DNA of 64,000 bases from positions 93,748,612 through 93,812,611 of the forward strand of contig CM043945.1 in assembly GCA_014529385.2 (NCBI GenBank), given 5' to 3'. Every line of letters starts with the position of its first letter. Position 1 is the stretch's first letter. The notes beneath the pieces are model-generated. The model searched no databases. It saw only the letters and a program-made list of their open reading frames with translations, and had not been told where the DNA came from. Source of the stretch: Adiantum capillus-veneris (taxonomy: Eukaryota > Streptophyta > Polypodiopsida > Polypodiales > Pteridaceae). A program made the translations under genes and the position numbers. Below, in pieces: positions 45,115 to 57,436 of this stretch.

Positions 45115-48100
45115 ATGGCTCAATCTACGGACAAAGAGATTTTTGGTGCGTTTACATCCGAAGACAAATTGGATGGTACCAACTATTCTCTTTGGTCTTT
45201 TATGGCCAAAAATGTTTTGGTTTGTAAAGGATTGTGGGATTATGTATCTGGAGATGAAGTTCTTCCAGGTAGCATTGCACCTGCCACGCCTGGTCGTGGT
45301 GCAGCTATTGCTGCAGGACCCTCACAAGTCACTCCAGAGCAAAAGAGATGGGATACTAAAGATGCACAGGCTATGGCTGTGATTGCCTTAACCATAAAGA
45401 GGAAAATCACACCACATATCAGATCTTGCAGAACTTCTGAGGATGCTTGGAACACTCTGCAAGCTATGTTTGGAGGAAGAAATGCTGCTAGAATAGAGTT
45501 TTTGAAGAAACAACTTGACAAAATACAGATGGACGAAGGTGACGATATTGTCGAGCATCTTACAAAAATCAGGGATCTTAAAGAGCAATTGCTTAGCATT
45601 GATGAAGTGATTCTAGAGAAGGACTTGGTTTCCAAAACACTCAATTCACTACCACCATCTTATTTGACTTTTCAGACTTCTTTGACTCTATCTTTAGGAG
45701 CTAATCCTGAGCCTCTTCATTTTGAAGAGTTAGTGGCTTTGCTATTGCAGGAGGATCAATCACGTAAGAACAAGTCTTTACAGGTGGATGGTATGGATCA
45801 TGCTCTTGTTGTACAAAACAAAAACAAGGGTAAAGAGAGTGCTCATTACTCCAAGTCTGGTGCAGGACAGTCTTCAGAGAAGTCTAAAGGTGATTCCGAC
45901 AAGTCCAAGAAGAAAGGTAAATGTCACTACTGCAAGAAACCTGGTCACTACATTAGTGAGTGTAAAAAGCGAATTGCTAAAGAAAAGAAGAAAGAGTCAA
46001 GTTTGGTTGTTTCAGCTTCTGGTGATTCTTCTACAACTAAAGAAGAGTCTACAAACTTTGTGCAGGATTCTTATGCTTTCGTAGTATGTTCAGATTTTTC
46101 TGCTTACAGTGTTGACAAGACACAAATGATTTGGTACTTTGATAGTGGTGCATCCAGGCATATTACTTCAAGGAAGGATTTGTTTTGTTCATTAGATGTA
46201 CCTCCAGCAGGAAAGAAGGTGACATGTGCAAATAATGCTTCTTATCCAATAAAAGGCGTTGGTAAGATTTTGATTACCATTTCAGATGGTTCAGATTTAT
46301 GCTTGCCAGATGTCTTATATGTTCCAGGGATCAAGAAGAATTTGTTGTCTGTATCCTCTCTTGCAAAAAATGGTCTTCGGGTCATTTTTGAGGATGACAG
46401 ATGTGTTGTACGAGATCGAGAGAATGGTTATTCTCTTATCACTACAGGTACGCTAGAAAATGGACTATTTGTGCTAGATCGTTATGAAAAGCAGATTCAG
46501 GTATGTATTGCAGAAACAAAGACTCAGGCCATGCGGGATGCTGAGTTGTGGCATGCTAGATTCGGGCATGTTAGTTATGGCAGTTTGATGACTTTACAAC
46601 GTCATAATATGGTGCATGATTTGTCTTTATTGGAGATGCCACCAAGACATGTATGTGAAGGTTGCGTTCTTGGAAAGATGCACAGATTTGCATTTTCGCA
46701 GGATGGTTCAGTTCGAGTGACACGAAAGTTGCAGCTTGTACACAGTGATGTATGTGGTCCTATGAGGACGCCATCTTTGGGAAACAGCCTTTATTTTGTG
46801 ACCTTCATTGATGACTTTTCCAGGTTTTGTTGGGTGTATCCACTCAAAGCAAAGTCAGACGTGTTTGTAGTTTTTCAACATTATGTCGGCATGGTTGAAA
46901 ATGAAACAGGTTGCAAAGTATAGACTCTTCGTACCGATCGAGGAGGTGAATACATGTCAGGTGCATTTAAGGATTTTTTGGGAAAGAAAGGCATTAAACA
47001 CCAATGCACTATGCCATACACACCACAATAGAATGGTGTTGCAGAAAGGAAGAACAGGTCTTTAATGGAGACGGCTAGATGTATGCTCAAGGCTAAGAGT
47101 TTGCCTCTTAAGCTATGGATGGAGGTAGTTGCTTGTGCAGCACATGTTTTGAACAGGTGTCCTACTCGTGCCTTGAAGACCATTACTCCATATGAAGCTT
47201 GGTATGACAGAAAACCTTCAGTCAGTTATCTTCGTGTTTTTGGTTGTCTTGCTTATGCTCACATCCCTCAGCAGTTACGTGGGAAGCTTGATGATAAGGC
47301 AATCAAATGTATATTTGTGGGGTACAATAGTGGAAGTAAAGGTTATAAACTTTACAATCTTGCTACAAACAAGATTTTTGAAAGTCGTGATGTAATTTTT
47401 GCAAAAACTACTGCTCAACCTATGGTTGCTTTTGATGTACCTCATATGCTGACACATGATGTATTTGAAGGTTTGCTTCCTTCTTTTGTGGAGAATCAAG
47501 AATCACAACAGGTTGATAATCTTGATCAATCTTTTGATCAGCATGTGACACCTCATGATGTAGAGGAAATTGTGCGTGAAGAGCAAGAAGTTCTCAGGGA
47601 AGAAAGAACCTTGCCTAAATGGGTTCAGAAAACTTTGCAGGATAGCAAGTTGGATGCACCGTTGCCACGAAAAACACGTGCTGGTACTACTTTTGGCAGA
47701 GAGCAAGTAGATTTGGCTTGCTTTAGCACTCTTTGTGATGTAGATGAGCCTGATTCATTTGAACAAGATTAAGAGTGTGTGCAGTGGAAAGATGCTATGC
47801 AGCAAGAAATTGATTCTATTCATAAGAATCATACATGGGATCTAGTGGACTTGCCTACAGGTAAAAAGCCTATTGGTACAAAGTGGGTTTTTAAGGTAAA
47901 AAGTAAAAAAGATGGTACTGTTGACAGGTACAAAGCAAGGCTTGTGGCAAAAGGCTATGCACAACAGAAAGGCATAAATTATGATGAAACTTTTGCTCCT
48001 ACTTCTCGTGCGTCCACAGTTAGATCACTAGTTGCAATTCCTGCTCATCCTGGTTGGAAAGTGCATCAGTTGGATATCAAAACTGCTTTTTTGAATGGTG

Positions 48101-49296
48101 ATTTGCAGGAAGAAGTTTATGTAAGTCAACCAAGTGGTTTTGTTGTAAAAGGTCAAGAGAAAAAGGTATGTAGATTGCGTAAAGCTTTGTATGGTCTCAA
48201 ATAGGCTCCAAGAGCATGGTATGAGAAGATACATACTTATTTGATTGGCCACGGATTTCAGAATAGTCCAACAGAAAGTACTTTGTATGTCAAAAAGAGA
48301 GATGGAGTTCTCATTATGCTAACACTTTATGTGGATGATATGCTTCTTACAGGCAATAATGCAAATGAAATTGAAGCGTTTAAAGATGCTTTGAGAAAAA
48401 CCTTTGAGATGTCTGATATTGGTTTGCTACATTATTGCTTGGGTATTCAGTTTGTGCAATCAGAGGATGGCATATACATGTTGCAGGCAAAATATTTGCA
48501 TAAAATTTTGGACAAGTTTGGTATGCAAAATTGTAAACCAATCTCTACACCTGTAGAAACTGGATCAAAGTTGAGCATGCACGATGCTGGAGAACCTTTT
48601 GATGTACATACTTATGCAGCAGCCGTTGGTTGCTTGATATATTTGGCAGGCAACACTCGTCGAGACATTCAATTTGGGGTTTCACAAGCAAGCAGATTTA
48701 TGCATAGCCCAGGTATGCATCATTGGCAGGCTGTGAAGCGCATACTTCGTTACCTTTCAGGTACCCCTAATCTTGCCATGTTCTTTCCAAGGGGGGATAT
48801 GTATGGAAAGCACAGTTCTATGCAGCTTCTTGGTTACAGCGATTCAGATTGGGCTGGTGATTTTGACACACGACATTCCACAAGTGGCAATTGTTTTTTC
48901 TTGGGAAATGCATGTATATTTTGGCTAAGCAAGAAGCAACCCACAGTGGCTACATCAACTTGTGAAGTTGAGTACAGGGCAGTTTTCACGGCAACAGTTG
49001 ATTGTGTATGGATACGCAGGTTATTGGCAGATCTTTGTGAGTGTCAATAGGCACCCACTACCATTTTCACTGACAGTCAGAGTGCTATGGCAGTTGCAAG
49101 GAATCCAGTATTTCATGCAAGAACAAAGCACATAGAGGTTCACTACCACTATGTCAGGGAAAGGCTACGTGCAGGGGAGATCACACTAACTTACTGTCCT
49201 ACACAGGATAACATTGCAGATCTATTTACGAAGGCGTTATCACGAGAAAAGTTTGAAGATTTTCGAAAAGCTTTGGGCTTACTCTCATACACATGA
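45115..49296 (+). pseudogene. gag-pol of copia-A: one frame, five stop codons
   Basis: From ATG at 45,115 (MAQSTDKEIF) to TGA at 49,294 there are 1,393 codons in a single frame with no indel. Order: gag with CCHC knuckle (Cys270, Cys273, His278, Cys283); protease with DSGA at Asp343; integrase with His480, His485, Cys514, Cys517 and a D-D-35-E triad at Asp545, Asp608, Glu644; RT with YVDD at 1072-1075; RNase H with GYSDSDWAGD and a NIADLFTKALS end. This is the Ty1/copia order (integrase before RT). Stops are at codons 603 (TAG), 639 (TAG), 886 (TAA), 1030 (TAG) and 1312 (TAG). The stops at 639 and 1030 sit where the near-invariant Gln of the PQ-x-NGVAER and LYGLK-x-AP motifs belongs, and that at 603 sits at a probable Gln. 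The 45,100 GTG in the same frame is not the start. All catalytic residues remain, so the copy would need only stop removal or help in trans. Confidence 0.95.
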
Positions 49297-49332
49297 TGAT
49301 CTGCTACCTTGTACGGATTCACACTATCACTA

Positions 49333-49343
49333 CAGGGGGAATT
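49333..49343 (+). promoter_or_regulatory. Polypurine tract of copia-A
   Basis: CAGGGGGA followed by ATT lies directly before the 3' LTR. Confidence 0.85.
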
Positions 49344-49620
49344 TGTAGACATGTAGTAGTGTTAGTGTGTATACGCGCTTCACCAGGGGCACTTTTCTCC
49401 CACTGGGTTTTTCCCCCTGGACATCTGGTGTGAAAGGACACCTTATCTCTTAGGGTTTCATATAAGCTTTGTAGCTCTGAGTTTGTATACTCTATTATTC
49501 TAATACAGAGAGAGAGACTACAGAGATCTCATACGCAAGCTCTGTGTCTTCTCCTTCTCCATCTTCTTCCTACTCTGAGTTGTTGTCTTCCTTCTGTTTC
49601 TTGTTTCATCATCTTCAACA
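49344..49620 (+). repeat. 3' LTR of copia-A
   Basis: 277 bp with the same ends as the 5' LTR. The T-tract at 49,621-49,629 follows. Confidence 0.93.
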
Positions 49621-49629
49621 TTTTTTTTT

Positions 49630-50870
49630 CTTTTCCTATTAAATTTGGGTACCCAAGGGGTAGCCCTAAGTCCATCCCAAGAGCACCCTTCCATCACGAT
49701 TAAGACCTCTTGTGGTGATGCTCACTCAAAGGCTTCAAGCAAGGCCACATGCAATTCACATGCATACCATGCATACCGCAAAGTATCCCTTTGAAGTTCA
49801 TAGGTACCAAGGGCTTGCAGCCAAGGACCCACAAGCGAGGTCAATTGTTGATAGCCCCACTTGGTGATAGATCTTTGATCACAAAGGGTCCCATCCCTCG
49901 CTTTTTAAGTTTCTTGGAATGTTGTTTTAATGTATAAACTAGGATATAATCCCCTGTTTGAATTCTTTTGAGCACACATTCTTATCAAAAAACCACTTCT
50001 GCCTTCTTTTTTGAGTGTAGATAGAAACTACGACTTTTAAGAGGAGTTGATCTAGCTTTTCAAGGTCATCTATTCTTGAAGATAATTCATGGCCTGTCCA
50101 TTCTAGTTGTTGGCTACCCTTAGCATTGGGGTTCAAAACTCCATGGGAAGGATAGCATTAAGACCAAACAACATGTTATACGGTGTCATTCCAATAGATG
50201 TCTTATAGGCTATCCTGTAATTCCCAATTGATCCTTGAATTATATACTATTTTAGTCAATACAATGCACAAGGTTTTGCTTGTAGCTTCAGCCTATCCAT
50301 TAGCATGTGGATGGTATGGAGTAGCTTCTTGTGAATTATCATGAATTTATCTATAAGATTTTCAATAGTTTCATTAATAAAATGTGTTCCACAATCACTA
50401 ACAAGTTCTATTGGTAGACCATATTTGACAAAGACATGTTCATAAAGAAATTTTACAGTGGTCCTCGCATCCACTTTTTATGTGGCTTTTGCTTCAGCCC
50501 ATTTAGTGAGATAGTCCGTGGAAACAATGATATATTGGGCATGAGTTTGGGAAGCCAGAGGTGAGATTGGACCTACAAAGTATGTGCCCGACTTAGAAAA
50601 ATCTCTAGTAGCTCCCATCATTGGACTTAACGGCATCTCATCCCTCTTTATTGGCACTTTGGCATGTTGACAAGCATCACATCTTTTAACATACTCTTCA
50701 GCGTCCATTTGTAATGTAGTCCACCATATTCCCATGGTCAAGACAATTTTTGTTGTCTTATCCCTTGAGAAATGGCCTCCTCTTATTCCTCCATGTGCCT
50801 GCTCTAGGATTGGAAAATACATGCTTTCCATTGTACATATCCTGAGCTGACTATCCTTTCCTCTCTTATA
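49630..50870 (-). pseudogene. gypsy-3 integrase
   Basis: Read on the minus strand: zinc-binding region with HGGIRGGHFSRDKT and CDACQHAKVP (50,770-50,640); core with YIIVSTDYLTKWAEAKAT near 50,480-50,540 and the second Asp in LPIELVSDCGTHF at 50,420-50,380; a decayed Tyr-His-Pro-Gln-Ala-Asn-Gly region near 50,290; and a C-terminal part with VCSKEFKQG (49,990-49,960) that reads on in other frames to about 49,650. Stops and frameshifts are present. The end is cut by copia-A. Confidence 0.88.
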
Positions 50871-52051
50871 GAGATGATTTCAATCTATGTGAAGTCTTGA
50901 GCCTCTATTTCTATAGCTCTTTGATGTGCCCTAGAGATATTTTCAGGAAATGTTCTTGTTGTTAGGTAGTCAATTATATGTTGACTCCATTATGATGTAA
51001 TTGTCACCTGAAACAACATTGCATGTTCTACTGGTGGTGTAGATCTGCATGTAGCACAGTTAGTAACATACTTATGTACATCAGCACACATATTTGGCTA
51101 ATAAACTCCTAATTGTTTCAAGCGTTGATATGTTTTTGTTTGTGAGCATTGAAATGATAAGTCCTGAACATGTGCTTCTAAAAGATAACAATCGTACTCT
51201 TCCATACTTATGCATAGTTGTAAAATGTTTTCTCAGCCTAAATGATACAAACGTCCTCCAATTAATTGAAAATTCTTGGATTGTCAAACCCTCTGTTGTT
51301 TAAATTCTTGCTTGGTCCTATTGAACTCTCCTCCATAGCACAATAATCTGACTATATCCTGAAACCACTTGGGTACCATTTCAACATTGAAAAGATATGC
51401 ATCAGGGATATCATTGTCTACGCCTTCTGGAGCTTCTCCATTTGGCTTGGAAAAATGGTCAGCTCAAAGATGCGTCTTACCCTTTTTAATAACTACTATA
51501 AAATCAAACTCCAGCAATATGATGAACCATCGTGCAATTCTTTTGCTATTGCATGGTTTGTTTACAAGGTATAAGAGGGCTTGATGACTCCTTGATGATC
51601 GACGAAAAACACAAATTTTTTTGCAAGGCAATAATGTCAAAAAAATTAGCAGAATATATCATCCCTATCCCTTCTCTAGTCTTAGTGGTAGTGAAGTTCT
51701 TTTTAGCACTGTTAAGCTATCTACTGGCATAACAAACTAGGAAGTCCATATTTCCTTCTCTTGGCTGAGCCGATACATCCTATAGCAAATGTTGAGGCAT
51801 CAATATGAACATGAAAGGTATTTTCCCAATATGGTGCTTTAAATATTCGAGTGGATATGAGTTCTTTCTTCAACTTTTGAAATGACTCCTCACACTTCTT
51901 TGTCCATTCAAAGACTACTATAAGTGTATACAAGGATTGAGCAATGACTACATACATGTGTACAAACCTCTTGTAATAACCATGATGTCCCATAAATCAT
52001 TGTACTTGCTTTGTGTTGTTTGATCTAGACATCTCTACAATCACTTTTGTC
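50871..52051 (-). pseudogene. gypsy-3 RNase H region
   Basis: The open segment 51,993-51,721 reads MGHHGYYKRFVHMYVVIAQ, then EWTKKCEESFQKLKKELIS and FHVHIDASTFAIGCI, the standard thumb-to-RNase H sequence of Ty3/gypsy. The remainder to about 51,000 is decayed (SAKKNFTTTKTREGIGMIYS in another frame). It lies between RT and integrase on the minus strand as expected. Confidence 0.8.
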
Positions 52052-52700
52052 TTATATGCCATTTTCTGAGACAATATGTCCCAAGATTCTACCTTGTCTA
52101 ACCGTAAATACACACTTTTCTCGGTTAAAGAAGATCGTATACGTCTTGCACTTCTCGAATATTTTTATGAGGTGCTCCATATGTTCACCTCTCAAGAGAG
52201 ATTGGACACATAGATCATCCATATAAATTTCCAAAAATATCCTCAAGTATTCTTTAAAAGCATGTGTCGTTAATCTCTAGAACGTTGCCAGGATATTAGT
52301 TAGTCCAAAACAGCATGGCTCTATACACATATATTCCCCATTCTGTGGCAATATTGTCTTATATTGATTGTCAGGAGCGATTGAAAGCTGTTTGTAGCCA
52401 AAGATTACATCTAGAAAGAAATATGCTCGCTTGCCTGCCAGTCGTTCGAGAACATGGTCAGTGATAGGTAAGGGATAATTATCCCTTATTGTGGCTACAT
52501 TAACCTTCTTTAGATTGACACACACTCAAAGTTTACCATTCTTCTTAGGCACTACCACAATTGGAGATACTCGATCAGTGTGTTCTATCTCGTAGATGAA
52601 CTCTTCTTCCTTCAGTTTACCAATCTCTTCCTTGATGTGCTTCCCAAATATATCATATACGTGTACAATCTCTATTGGCTAGGCTTTAGATCGGGTTTTC
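52052..52700 (-). pseudogene. gypsy-3 reverse transcriptase
   Basis: Two open blocks: 52,525-52,277 (CVNLKKVNVATIRDNYPLPI, GKRAYFFLDVIFGYKQLSIA, FGLTNILATF) and 52,246-52,052 with the catalytic YMDD at 52,214-52,225 and GRILGHIVSENGI. Upstream, sequence to 52,700 reads the start of the fingers (KEEIGKLKEEEFIYEIEHTD, then VVVPKKNGKL). One frameshift or stop lies between the two blocks. The sequence differs clearly from gypsy-1 and gypsy-2 and resembles plant Athila/Tat-like or related gypsy RTs; the lineage is not proved. Confidence 0.88.
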
Positions 52701-53982
52701 AGGAGATCGTGTGTTGGCATATTGTTGGATCTACTCCTTTTAGGTCTTTATATGACCAAGAAAACAAATCCTTGTACTCCTTGAGAAGACTTATGAGCTT
52801 CTCTTCTTCTTCCAGACTGAGATCAGTTGCTATATAGACCAGCCTTGGCTCTTCTCCTAGCTCTACCAAGTCTATCTTCTTTGCATCCTCTGGTTCATCA
52901 TAATACTCCTTCTCCTTTTGCTCTTGTATGGGTTGTGTCATCACTACCTCTCTGTCTTGGATAGTGAATTTCCTAAAGTGGCAACACACACTAACTTTGT
53001 CCTCATTTTTCTCACCCTCTTCTTCACTTTCTATTTCCATTGTCCACATTTCCCTCACAGTTTTCCTGATCTCTCTACATTTCTTCTTTCTTTTAACGTT
53101 GGTCCATTTTGGCGCTCCAAACTCATCCATCCCGGGTTCTTTTGGTTTTTTGTTTTTTGTTTGTTTTCAATCTTTTGAGCTTGCTTCCTCAAGCTTCTAG
53201 CACTTTCTTTTGTTCTTCCAAGGCGTGGTTTTGTGAACTAACCTGACATTTTGTCTTTTACAAAATCTTTTGCCTTTATAAGCATTAGAAATTGTATTTT
53301 GTCCCTTATTCTAGGCATCGGATTCTCTCTAGCCCTGTGTTCATCTCTCTTGCTCTTATAGCGTTGTTGATGTCTAGGTTTTTTATTTGGAAAGTGTAGA
53401 ATCTGACATTCGCTATTGTTTCCTCTAGTTCACTAGGGTGGTCAGAGCATTCATTAGTTGCGTCTTCATCTCACTCAAGATTCTCTGTGAGTCGTAAAAC
53501 ATCTCCTCTTCATCTACTTCCACCGGTTTGTCTTTTCTAGATTGTTCAGAGACTAGTTCCTCCTCTTTCCCATTTACCACGCTAACCATATAGTATGGAA
53601 CCTGTCATAATCATATTTATCGCAAAACTTCATCGCGGGACTATTCGAAATAGCACACACAACTAGGGTAGCTAGCTAGAATATGTGTCCACTCTAAAGG
53701 CTCTAGAATTTTTTCAAGGAAGGGTTCAGGAATGTATTCCTTGTCTTCAATCACCCTTTGCAGAATACACTCTTGTCATTTTAAGCTTTTGCACAAAGAT
53801 GCTTGACACATCCATAGCTCCTTTGGCTTACCTAACCAAGCTAGAAGCTCATATCCTACTAATGTGGCCAAATCAAACTCCTCAACTGGGGTTCGGTTCA
53901 CATCTTTATAACTATGGTCTTTAAGGCTTATGCATGTTGTGTTTTCCATATTTCTCAGGTATATATGGTCATTTCCCCAATC
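52701..53982 (-). pseudogene. gypsy-3 protease-RT linker
   Basis: The open segment 53,130-52,699 has an acidic, Lys/Glu-rich stretch and ends with SLLKEYKDLFSWSYKDLKGV and DPTICQHTI, the standard motif just before gypsy RT. Between 53,131 and 53,982 the sequence is decayed with no clear domain. Confidence 0.75.
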
Positions 53983-54446
53983 CTAGACCATTTTAAGTTG
54001 TCTCATGAATGGTCTTCCCAATATGATGTCGTAGTTGTTCTTCTTGTCAAAGTCAACAATAACAAATGTATGGTCATATTCAAATCCCAAGAGGTAACAA
54101 TTACTTTCTCTAGAATCCCCAGGGGTCTCTCCATATACCCATCTACAAGCTATAGTTTCATTCTTGTTGCTCTTAAAGCCGGTTTTCTTCATTTTGTCCA
54201 TAATTCTTTGGTTGCAATGGCCACACTTGCTCCACTATCAAGAATTGGCATGGTTGTAGCACCGTGAAACTCAATGGGAAGTGTAGTATCTCCATCCTCA
54301 CCTTCACAATACTCCCCTACCTTGTTTAAGGGTATTGGTTGCATGTTTAACCGAGGCTTTTCGTGCTCTCTGATGCCTTCTTGTATCTGTGAAGCCGTAT
54401 CCTTTACACCAAACTTTTCTAAGCATTTTTGGACTGTCGCCCACAT
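53983..54446 (-). pseudogene. gypsy-3 protease
   Basis: The active-site region PILDSGASVAIATKELW is read near 54,250-54,200 with intact D-S-G-A, preceded by HGATTM. The following block (54,201-53,983) contains CYLLGFEYDHTFVIVDFD and DIILGRPFM, the usual distal protease motif. A frame change separates the two. Confidence 0.85.
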
Positions 54447-55745
54447 GTTTGGTCGTATTCAAAGAAGCTCAACGAACGTAGTGGTGCAAGTCACAGGTGT
54501 TGATAATATGTCTATCAATCCTTTAGAGTCCAATTTTTTTATAAGGAGAGTCTTTGTCATAGTATTTCCTTCACATCAGACTTTGATTCATACTCTCCCA
54601 TATAAGAGGGTAAGGTTCTCAAGGATTGACGCTGGTTATCTGAAGATATTATAGATCCTCTATCCCCCCCAATATGAACAAATATTTAGATCTGCTTGAG
54701 ATCCTACCTCAAAGTCCTCAATAGGAGGAAGAAATGCATCCCTCTCATTACTAGTCTAGTTCACTCTCTGACAACTCATTTGCTTTGTTTTCTTCTCATA
54801 TTTGTTTCAAAGTTTATCTAAGCCATCATCTCTTATGTATATCTCAAGTATGATAGGATGTAAACCATTGTGGTATTCATCACTACTCTTGGCTTTTCAA
54901 TTAACTCCACGGGTTTTAGCTCAGCTGTGGGAATCTCAGCTATCCCTTCAGGCTTGTGTCTTGGTGGTATCATTGGTGTTGGATCTAGAACCTCCACTAA
55001 ATCCTCTGGTTTACTTATCGGTGGCTCTAACAAAACTTGGGTGGTTTGGATCATCTTTTCACACATCTTTAGCCTTTGCTTTTCCAACTCGGCGTATGGG
55101 TACGTCATCCATGTTTGTTCCTGGATCTAGTTATTTTTAAGACGTGCTTCATAAGCTTTTAGAAGTTCATTTAGAGGTTTATTCACCTTTTCAACTATTA
55201 TGGATCCTCTCGAACTTGTAATTTTTTGTTTTTCATTCTTCTCAGGCTCTACCTTAGGGGTCTCCTTTACCTTGTTGGCTTCCCCTTCTAGTTTTCTCAG
55301 TTTTTCCTTGGTTTGTTTCAGCTCTTCTACTAAGGAAGTTTGTTCTTGTTCCTTCCTAGATTTCATGCGTGCTTTCCTACAAAGTGTTGCGATGACTTCT
55401 CCATTCAAGACTAGGTGCATCTATTCTAAGCTCCTCTATTATTGATTCTTCCATTGCTTTTTGAGTTTGAGCTCTTGTGACAACATGTAAAGGTATCACC
55501 AATTTTTTTTTAGAACCACTACTTGACGAGATTGCCTCTAACATGATCAAAGTTGTTTTCACCATTTTATTTGGGTTTTTTGGGCAATGACTAATTAAAT
55601 AAGTGATGCCACAATCTGGACAACATACATTCACTCTAATGAGGAAAGTCTTTCATAAGGTGGTTGCCACCACACTTGTAGCACAATCCTAATGGTTGTC
55701 GAGGGGCTCCTGGAGTTGCTCTTTGCTGATAGATAGGCCTTGGTC
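54447..55745 (-). pseudogene. gypsy-3 gag C-terminal region with zinc knuckles
   Basis: Two adjacent Cys/His motifs are readable: one near 55,640-55,690 (CYKCGGNHLMKD, last Cys replaced by Phe) and a second at 55,634-55,570 (CCPDCGITYLISHCPKNP). Downstream come a Ser/Lys-rich stretch, a Glu/Lys-rich helix (EELKQTKEKLRKLEGEANK near 55,330) and LEKQRLKMCEKMIQTTQVLL near 55,080. The order and charge fit the nucleocapsid-to-protease spacer of a large gypsy gag. Confidence 0.7.
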
Positions 55746-55748
55746 CTG

Positions 55749-56108
55749 CTAATCCGCCATTGGATCTATAAACAATAATGTTCTCTCATATAAGTTATAT
55801 CTACCTTCTCCTAAAGCATGAGCTGATGTTGGAAGTCCAACATTCCCAATCATAATCCAAGGTTCTGATGCTTTAGGCTCTTCAAGTGGGTAGTATGATG
55901 AACTAGCCATATATCCACATGGTTCTTCATAATATGTGGGCACAGGCACTAAGGCTTGTCTCTCCGGTTCTTCTATAGTGGGTGCATACCTATGGCTTAA
56001 TGGTCTTGCTCCTGGGAGAGGTGGTTGTTGCCCCAACATTGGTTGTGCCCGCTCGATCCCTACTGGTCCTAGCAAATTCCCTGTTGTGTACCTATACATT
56101 GTTGGTAC
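55749..56108 (-). pseudogene. gypsy-3 gag, segment after the piggyBac insertion
   Basis: An open frame reads MYRYTTGNLLGPVGIERAQ with Pro-rich and Tyr-rich sequence to 55,749. It is in frame with the gag block at 58,161-57,448 once the 1.32-kb element between them is removed to a single TTAA. Confidence 0.75.
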
Positions 56109-57436
56109 TTAACACTAGGTTGGTAACCTAACAGGACATAAAAGTGTCCTTTCAGGGTTTTGAAAAAAACCTCCAAAACCATAGTAGATCCACTCATTTT
56201 GTAAAATCCTTTCATGAGGTTATAGTTCAAGGCCTACTAAACATGGAAAAAATAAGAAACTTGTAAAATTTCTCATCTTTTGGTCACACCAAGCCTCCAA
56301 AGTTGATGGACCAGTGAATTTTCATCAAAACAGTCATTTCTTACGTTTTGTTGCATAAAAATAAGATTAGGGATTTTTGTAGGACTTGAGATAAATTCCC
56401 TAGTCAACTTCAATGGGTTGGTGATGAGAACATATGATTGCTTCTCACTCACTATTTTTTGTTTTGCCAAAATAAATAGGTACAAAAAAGTTGAATTTTT
56501 ACCATTCTGCAAACCTATCATCAAAGTTTTTATAGCCACACTCAATACAAATAATATATGCATGTTTTCTTAGTTTCCTATTGTCCTTTATGTTCATAAG
56601 GAGCCATGGAGCATGTGAAAAGAATAATACATCTCTTACCAAGGGAAATCTTGGGGACAAAGATGAAGTGTTAAATATAGCAAACATGAAAAAACTGGGT
56701 TCAACATTATGAGTTGTAGAATCCCATAGAAACTATTCAATATCTAGCCAAATTTGATACTTATGACTAGATATGGTTACTACCTACAAAATGCATGTAG
56801 TTGTCACAAGAAACTAACAATATTGAAAAAGCTATACTTGATATACTAGAATGTTTCGTTTTCTTCTATAATTGAAAAAATCAACCATCGTTGTGTACTA
56901 TGCAAAATAGGGTATTAGGTGCCCCAAAACTCAAGGAATGTTAGCTTTATGTTACAATATGCGACATAGAAAATAAAAATGCATTTGGATATCATGAAAT
57001 CCACCAAAAAAGTCATAGAAGAGCTAAAATTGGCTAAAAAACAGGATTTGACAATTTTTGTAATTTGGTCATAACTTACAACTTTAATATTTATTTCTCC
57101 CTAGAAGCATCAGGACATGTTGAGGACTACTAAAGATAGTTCTCTAGCATTATAAACCTCACAAACATGAATTCTAGAGTGGTATAGCTGCAAAAAGTTT
57201 AAAAAATCCAAAAACAGGACCCGTTTTTTCACACAGTTTAGGTTGTGAAATGTTGTGCAAGGACAATGTTAAAGATGGAATTGATATTCCAAAAAAATGT
57301 CGAGTTTTTTTCAGCTCATGAGACAACTTTCTAGATAGATATCACCTCAAAATCCATTTTGAAACTCTTGACATAATTCAAGGAAAATGGTCACTTAACA
57401 GGACATAAAAGTGTCCCATTACCAACCTAGTGTTAA
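56109..57436. mobile_element. Non-autonomous piggyBac-type element, 1.32 kb
   Basis: TTAA stands at both edges (56,109-56,112 and 57,433-57,436). Inside are perfect 14-bp inverted ends, CACTAGGTTGGTAA at the left and its complement at the right. Each end also carries AACAGGACATAAAAGTGTCC about 10 bp further in. A TTAA target duplication is the hallmark of piggyBac elements. No transposase frame is present; the interior is AT-rich with no recognised protein. The element splits the gypsy-3 gag. A CACTA-superfamily element was considered because the ends start CACTA, but that family makes 3-bp direct duplications and these flanks are TTAA. Confidence 0.82.

Larger units (their letters stand above)
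44439..49620 (+). mobile_element. Ty1/copia retrotransposon copia-A, structurally complete
   Basis: This element has two 277-bp LTRs (44,439-44,715 and 49,344-49,620), a primer-binding site, one gag-pol frame and a polypurine tract. The LTRs differ at about 9 positions (about 3 percent), so it is neither brand new nor ancient. No clean 5-bp duplication flanks 44,439-49,620; counting from the extra LTR, the flanks are GTTTT and TTTTT, a near match. It interrupts the 3' end of the minus-strand gypsy-3. Confidence 0.93.

Noticed and set aside
46921-49050. Programmed stop-codon readthrough or recoding of TAG in copia-A
   Set aside because: Five stops spread through integrase, RT and RNase H, without a common context, fit mutation better than recoding, which usually uses one site at the gag-pol boundary.
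56113-57432. CACTA (En/Spm) transposon interpretation of the 1.32-kb element
   Set aside because: The ends begin CACTA, but the flanks are TTAA rather than a 3-bp direct duplication, and a piggyBac transposase with related ends lies 2 kb away.
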